Positions 61,431-64,000 of a stretch of DNA of 64,000 bases are shown here, one piece after another; the first letter of the stretch is position 1; every line of letters starts with the position of its first letter. The notes beneath the pieces were generated by a model. The model had not been told where the DNA came from. It searched no databases and worked only from the letters and a program-made list of their open reading frames with translations. Source of the stretch: Planctomycetes bacterium ADurb.Bin069 (GTDB lineage Bacteria > Planctomycetota > UBA8108 > UBA8890 > UBA8898); the NCBI GenBank assembly GCA_002070955.1, contig MWEK01000009.1, positions 1 to 64,000 of the forward strand, given 5' to 3'. The position numbers were made by a program, and so were the translations under genes.

Positions 61431-63443
61431 ATGAACTATCTAGAAGAACTGAATCCCCGGCAGCGCCAGGCCGTCGAGATCCTCGAGGGTCCGGTGCTGG
61501 TCATCGCGGGCGCGGGTTCGGGCAAGACCAAGACTCTGGCCTACCGCGTCGCGCACCTCGTCAAGAACGGCGTGCGCCCCGAGACGATTCTGCTCCTCAC
61601 CTTCACGCGCCGCGCGGCCGCGGAGATGCTCCGCCGCGCCCAGGCCGTCATCGGCAGGGCCGGCCGGAACGCCTTCGCGCGGGCATGGGGCGGCACGTTC
61701 CACGCCACGGCGAACCGGCTGCTGCGCACCTACGCCGCGTCGATCAACCTGGCGCCGGAGTTCACGGTGCTCGATGAGGGCGACAGCCGCGACCTCATGG
61801 ACATGGCGCGGCGCGACGCCAAGGCGGCCGATCAGCCCAAGCGCTTCCCCCAGAAGGGAACCCTGCTCGCGGTCTACTCCCGCACCGTCAACACCGGCCG
61901 CGGCGGCGCCGCGCTCAGGGAGACGCTGGAACGTTTCTACCCGTGGTGCCTGGAGCACGAGGAGCGGCTCACGGAGCTTTTCCGGCGCTACATCGCGCTC
62001 AAGCAGGAGCGCAACCTGCTGGACTACGATGATTTGCTGCTCTTCTGGCACGAACTCCTCGAGGATGACCGCACCGCGGATCTCCTGGAGAGCCGCTTCA
62101 GCCACATTCTGGTGGACGAGTACCAGGACACCAATCCGATCCAGGCCCGGATCCTCGCGCGCATGCGGCGGCACAACCGCAACATCATGGTGGTCGGCGA
62201 CGACGCCCAGGCGATTTACGGGTTCCGCGCCGCCACGGTCCGAAACATCCTCGACTTCCCGAAAGAGTTCCCGGACGCGACGGTGGTCACGCTGGACCAG
62301 AACTACCGCTCGGTCCAACCCGTGCTCGATGTCACCAACAAGGTGATCGCCTACGCCAAGGAGCGCTACACCAAAGACCTGTGGAGCGAGCGCGCGAGCG
62401 CCCAGAAGCCGTACCTGGTCACGTGCTACGACGAGCCCCAGCAGAGCACCTTCGTCATCGACACGCTGCTGGCCCATCGCGAGGAAGGCGTGCCGCTGCG
62501 GCGCCAGGCGGTGCTCTTCCGCGCGAGCCAGCTCAGCGCCAACCTGGAGCTGGAGCTCGTGCGGCGCAGCATCCCGTACCACAAGTTCGGGGGGCTGCGC
62601 TACTTGGAGGCCGCCCACGTCAAGGACTTGCTCAGTTTCCTGCGGGTCATGGAGAACGGCCGCGACGATCTGGCCTGGCACCGCATGCTGAACCTGCTGC
62701 CCGGCGTCGGCCAGTCCACCGCCGCGCGGGTGATCGCGGCTTTCGGTGCCGGGGGCGGGTCGTTCGCCGGCCTCAAGGACTGCGCCGTCCCTTCCCGGGC
62801 GGAGGAGCACTACGGCAAGCTGGTCGACCTGCTCTGCGAGCTGCACGGTTCGAAGCGCCCGCTTCCCGAGGAGGTGAGCGCCGTCCGGAAGTTCTACGGC
62901 AGCCTCCTTCAGGACCTGTACGAGAACGCCGAGGTGCGCGACCGCGATCTCGACCACCTGGAGGCGCTCTCGCAGCGCTACAAAAGCCGGCGCGAGTTCC
63001 TCGCCGATCTGGCCCTCGATCCGCCCACCTCCACTTCGGACTTCGCCGCCGACCCGTCGCGCGACGACGACTGGCTGGTTTTGTCGACGATCCATTCGGC
63101 CAAGGGCCTCGAGTTCGACGCCGTCTACATTATCCACGCGGCCGACGGTTGCCTCCCGAGCGATCTGGCGACCTCTTCCGAGGAGGAGCTCGAAGAAGAG
63201 CGCCGGCTCCTGTACGTCGCCATGACGCGCGCGCGCAACTTCCTCTACGTGAGCTTCCCCTTCCGCTATTACTCGCGGCCCTTCGGGACCGGCGACCGGC
63301 ACGCCTACGCCCAGCTCACGCGCTTCATCCCGCCCGTCCTCTTCGACTCCTTCGAGCGCATCAGGCTCGCCCAGGAGATCGTGCCCGACGAGGTCGTGGA
63401 CGCGGCGGATATCCAGCGGCGGATCCGCAGCAAGTGGTGGTGA
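61431..63443 (+). CDS. UvrD/Rep-family superfamily I DNA helicase
   Basis: A 670-residue 3'-5' DNA helicase. Motifs in order: Q motif LNPRQRQAVEI, Walker A AGAGSGKTKTL, Ia LLTFTRRAAAEM, DEYQDTN (Walker B), GDDAQAIYGFRAA (III), TLDQNYRS (IV), STIHSAKGLEFDAVYI (V) and LLYVAMTRAR (VI). Length is near Rep and PcrA (about 670-730). The C-terminus is short and lacks the PcrA/UvrD tudor-like RNA-polymerase-binding tail, so it is closer to Rep-type helicases. It acts in replication restart or repair. There is CATAAT at 61357-61362 as a possible -10. It is unrelated to neighbours. Confidence 0.92.
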   Translation: MNYLEELNPRQRQAVEILEGPVLVIAGAGSGKTKTLAYRVAHLVKNGVRPETILLLTFTRRAAAEMLRRAQAVIGRAGRNAFARAWGGTFHATANRLLRTYAASINLAPEFTVLDEGDSRDLMDMARRDAKAADQPKRFPQKGTLLAVYSRTVNTGRGGAALRETLERFYPWCLEHEERLTELFRRYIALKQERNLLDYDDLLLFWHELLEDDRTADLLESRFSHILVDEYQDTNPIQARILARMRRHNRNIMVVGDDAQAIYGFRAATVRNILDFPKEFPDATVVTLDQNYRSVQPVLDVTNKVIAYAKERYTKDLWSERASAQKPYLVTCYDEPQQSTFVIDTLLAHREEGVPLRRQAVLFRASQLSANLELELVRRSIPYHKFGGLRYLEAAHVKDLLSFLRVMENGRDDLAWHRMLNLLPGVGQSTAARVIAAFGAGGGSFAGLKDCAVPSRAEEHYGKLVDLLCELHGSKRPLPEEVSAVRKFYGSLLQDLYENAEVRDRDLDHLEALSQRYKSRREFLADLALDPPTSTSDFAADPSRDDDWLVLSTIHSAKGLEFDAVYIIHAADGCLPSDLATSSEEELEEERRLLYVAMTRARNFLYVSFPFRYYSRPFGTGDRHAYAQLTRFIPPVLFDSFERIRLAQEIVPDEVVDAADIQRRIRSKWW

Positions 63444-63459
63444 CGCGCGCCCTCGGGCC

Positions 63460-63489
63460 TTGGCCCGGCGGCGCCGCCTCGGCTATAAT
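63460..63489 (+). promoter_or_regulatory. sigma70-like promoter of the final Gfo/Idh/MocA gene
   Basis: -35 TTGGCC (63460-63465), 18-base spacer, consensus -10 TATAAT (63484-63489), 75 bases before the ATG at 63565. Confidence 0.55.
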
Positions 63490-63564
63490 GAGGTTCGCGG
63501 CGTGCGCGGCGCTCCGGCGCCGCGGGCATCCGGTTCGGCGAACTTTTTCTGGAGGAACGAGCGT

Positions 63565-64000
63565 ATGCGCACCCAAATTTCTCGTCGTCACCTTTTGAAG
63601 TCGGCGGCGGCGGCCGGCGTCGGCCTGGCCGCCATGAAGAGCCGGACCATCGCGGCCGGCGACGTGGCGTTCAAGGCGGGCCTTATCGGCTGCGGAGGGC
63701 GCGGCAACGGCGCCGCCGGCGACATCCTGAAGGCCGCTCAGAAAACCGGCATCAAGGTGGAGCTCACGGCGGTCCACGACGTGTACGAGGGCCAGGCCAA
63801 GAACTCGGCCAGGCACTTCAACGTCGGCGCCGCCGGCACCTTCTGGGATTTCGACGGCTACAAGAAGCTGATCGACTCCGGCGTTGACATCGTCATCCTC
63901 GCAACGCCTCCGGGCTTCCGGCCGGAGCATTTCGAGGCCGTCGTCGCCGCGGGCAAGCACTGCTTCTGCGAGAAGCCCGTGGCCACCTACGCCCAGGACT
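63565..64000 (+). CDS. Tat-exported Gfo/Idh/MocA family oxidoreductase (partial, runs off the window)
   Basis: The first 145 codons of a third oxidoreductase of this family; the 3' end lies outside the window. ATG 63565 follows GGAGGAACGA. The N-terminus has a twin-arginine motif (ISRRHLLKSAAAAGVG). The Rossmann start is AGLIGCGGRGNGAAGDIL. The family signatures TPPGFRPEHF and CFCEKPVATY (catalytic Lys) appear just before the cut. It resembles the protein at 17840-19138 (shared PPGFRPEH) more than the one at 50647-51960. Periplasmic sugar oxidoreductase, by family. Confidence 0.88.
   Translation, partial: MRTQISRRHLLKSAAAAGVGLAAMKSRTIAAGDVAFKAGLIGCGGRGNGAAGDILKAAQKTGIKVELTAVHDVYEGQAKNSARHFNVGAAGTFWDFDGYKKLIDSGVDIVILATPPGFRPEHFEAVVAAGKHCFCEKPVATYAQD

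Overview
The window is a very GC-rich (mostly about 70% by eye) bacterial chromosome segment. Its gene content is typical of Planctomycetota or a close PVC-group relative. It has a DUF1549/DUF1553 protein followed by a DUF1501 protein and a PPC-domain protein, many twin-arginine-exported Gfo/Idh/MocA oxidoreductases and sugar isomerases, CotH-kinase and lamin-tail surface proteins, dockerin-type calcium repeats without any cohesin, and many carbohydrate-active enzymes. The exact lineage is inference. No rRNA, tRNA, CRISPR array or intact mobile element was seen. Most genes have clear Shine-Dalgarno sequences (GGAGG-like), and several have sigma70-like promoters (TTGACN-17/18-TANANT).

Layout. 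1-1097: a less GC-rich edge with a small unknown ORF and a truncated IS4-family transposase. 1098-6342: DUF1549/1553, DUF1501 and PPC-domain genes in a row. 6339-16275 (minus strand): PQQ-propeller protein, exported sugar isomerase, CotH kinase with a collagen-like insert, large MscK-type channel, PfkB sugar kinase. 16276-16727: an AT-rich island with an intrinsic terminator, a dyad and a promoter. 16728-24137 (plus): thioredoxin-like/dockerin protein, Gfo/Idh/MocA, GH116 and GH10 enzymes. 24171-30340 (minus): leucine dehydrogenase downstream of a tightly coupled operon of one micro membrane protein and three alkaline-phosphatase-superfamily proteins. 30468-33247 (minus): three pilin-like genes. 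33604-40450 (plus): secreted C1B peptidase, metzincin protease with LamG and dockerin, sialidase. 40583-55389 (minus): a carbohydrate locus with MFS and SSS transporters, sugar-binding protein, GH28-like, GH50-like, HEAT-repeat protein, Gfo/Idh/MocA, heparinase II/III-like and a sulfatase-like protein. 55577-64000 (plus): thrS, a 1202-residue CotH/lamin-tail/dockerin protein, a UvrD-type helicase and the start of another Gfo/Idh/MocA gene.

How it fits together. Most genes serve capture and breakdown of complex glycans: secreted glycosidases and lyases, exported redox and epimerisation of sugars, uptake by cation symporters, and a sugar kinase. There is no SusC/SusD pair, so this is not a Bacteroidetes-type PUL. 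The feature most worth attention is the 30308-25312 operon. Three AlkP-superfamily proteins are linked by 4-base start/stop overlaps to a 61-residue membrane protein. The two sulfatase-like members, and a third copy at 54163-55389, have threonine where true sulfatases carry the formylglycine cysteine or serine. Both transcripts look leaderless.
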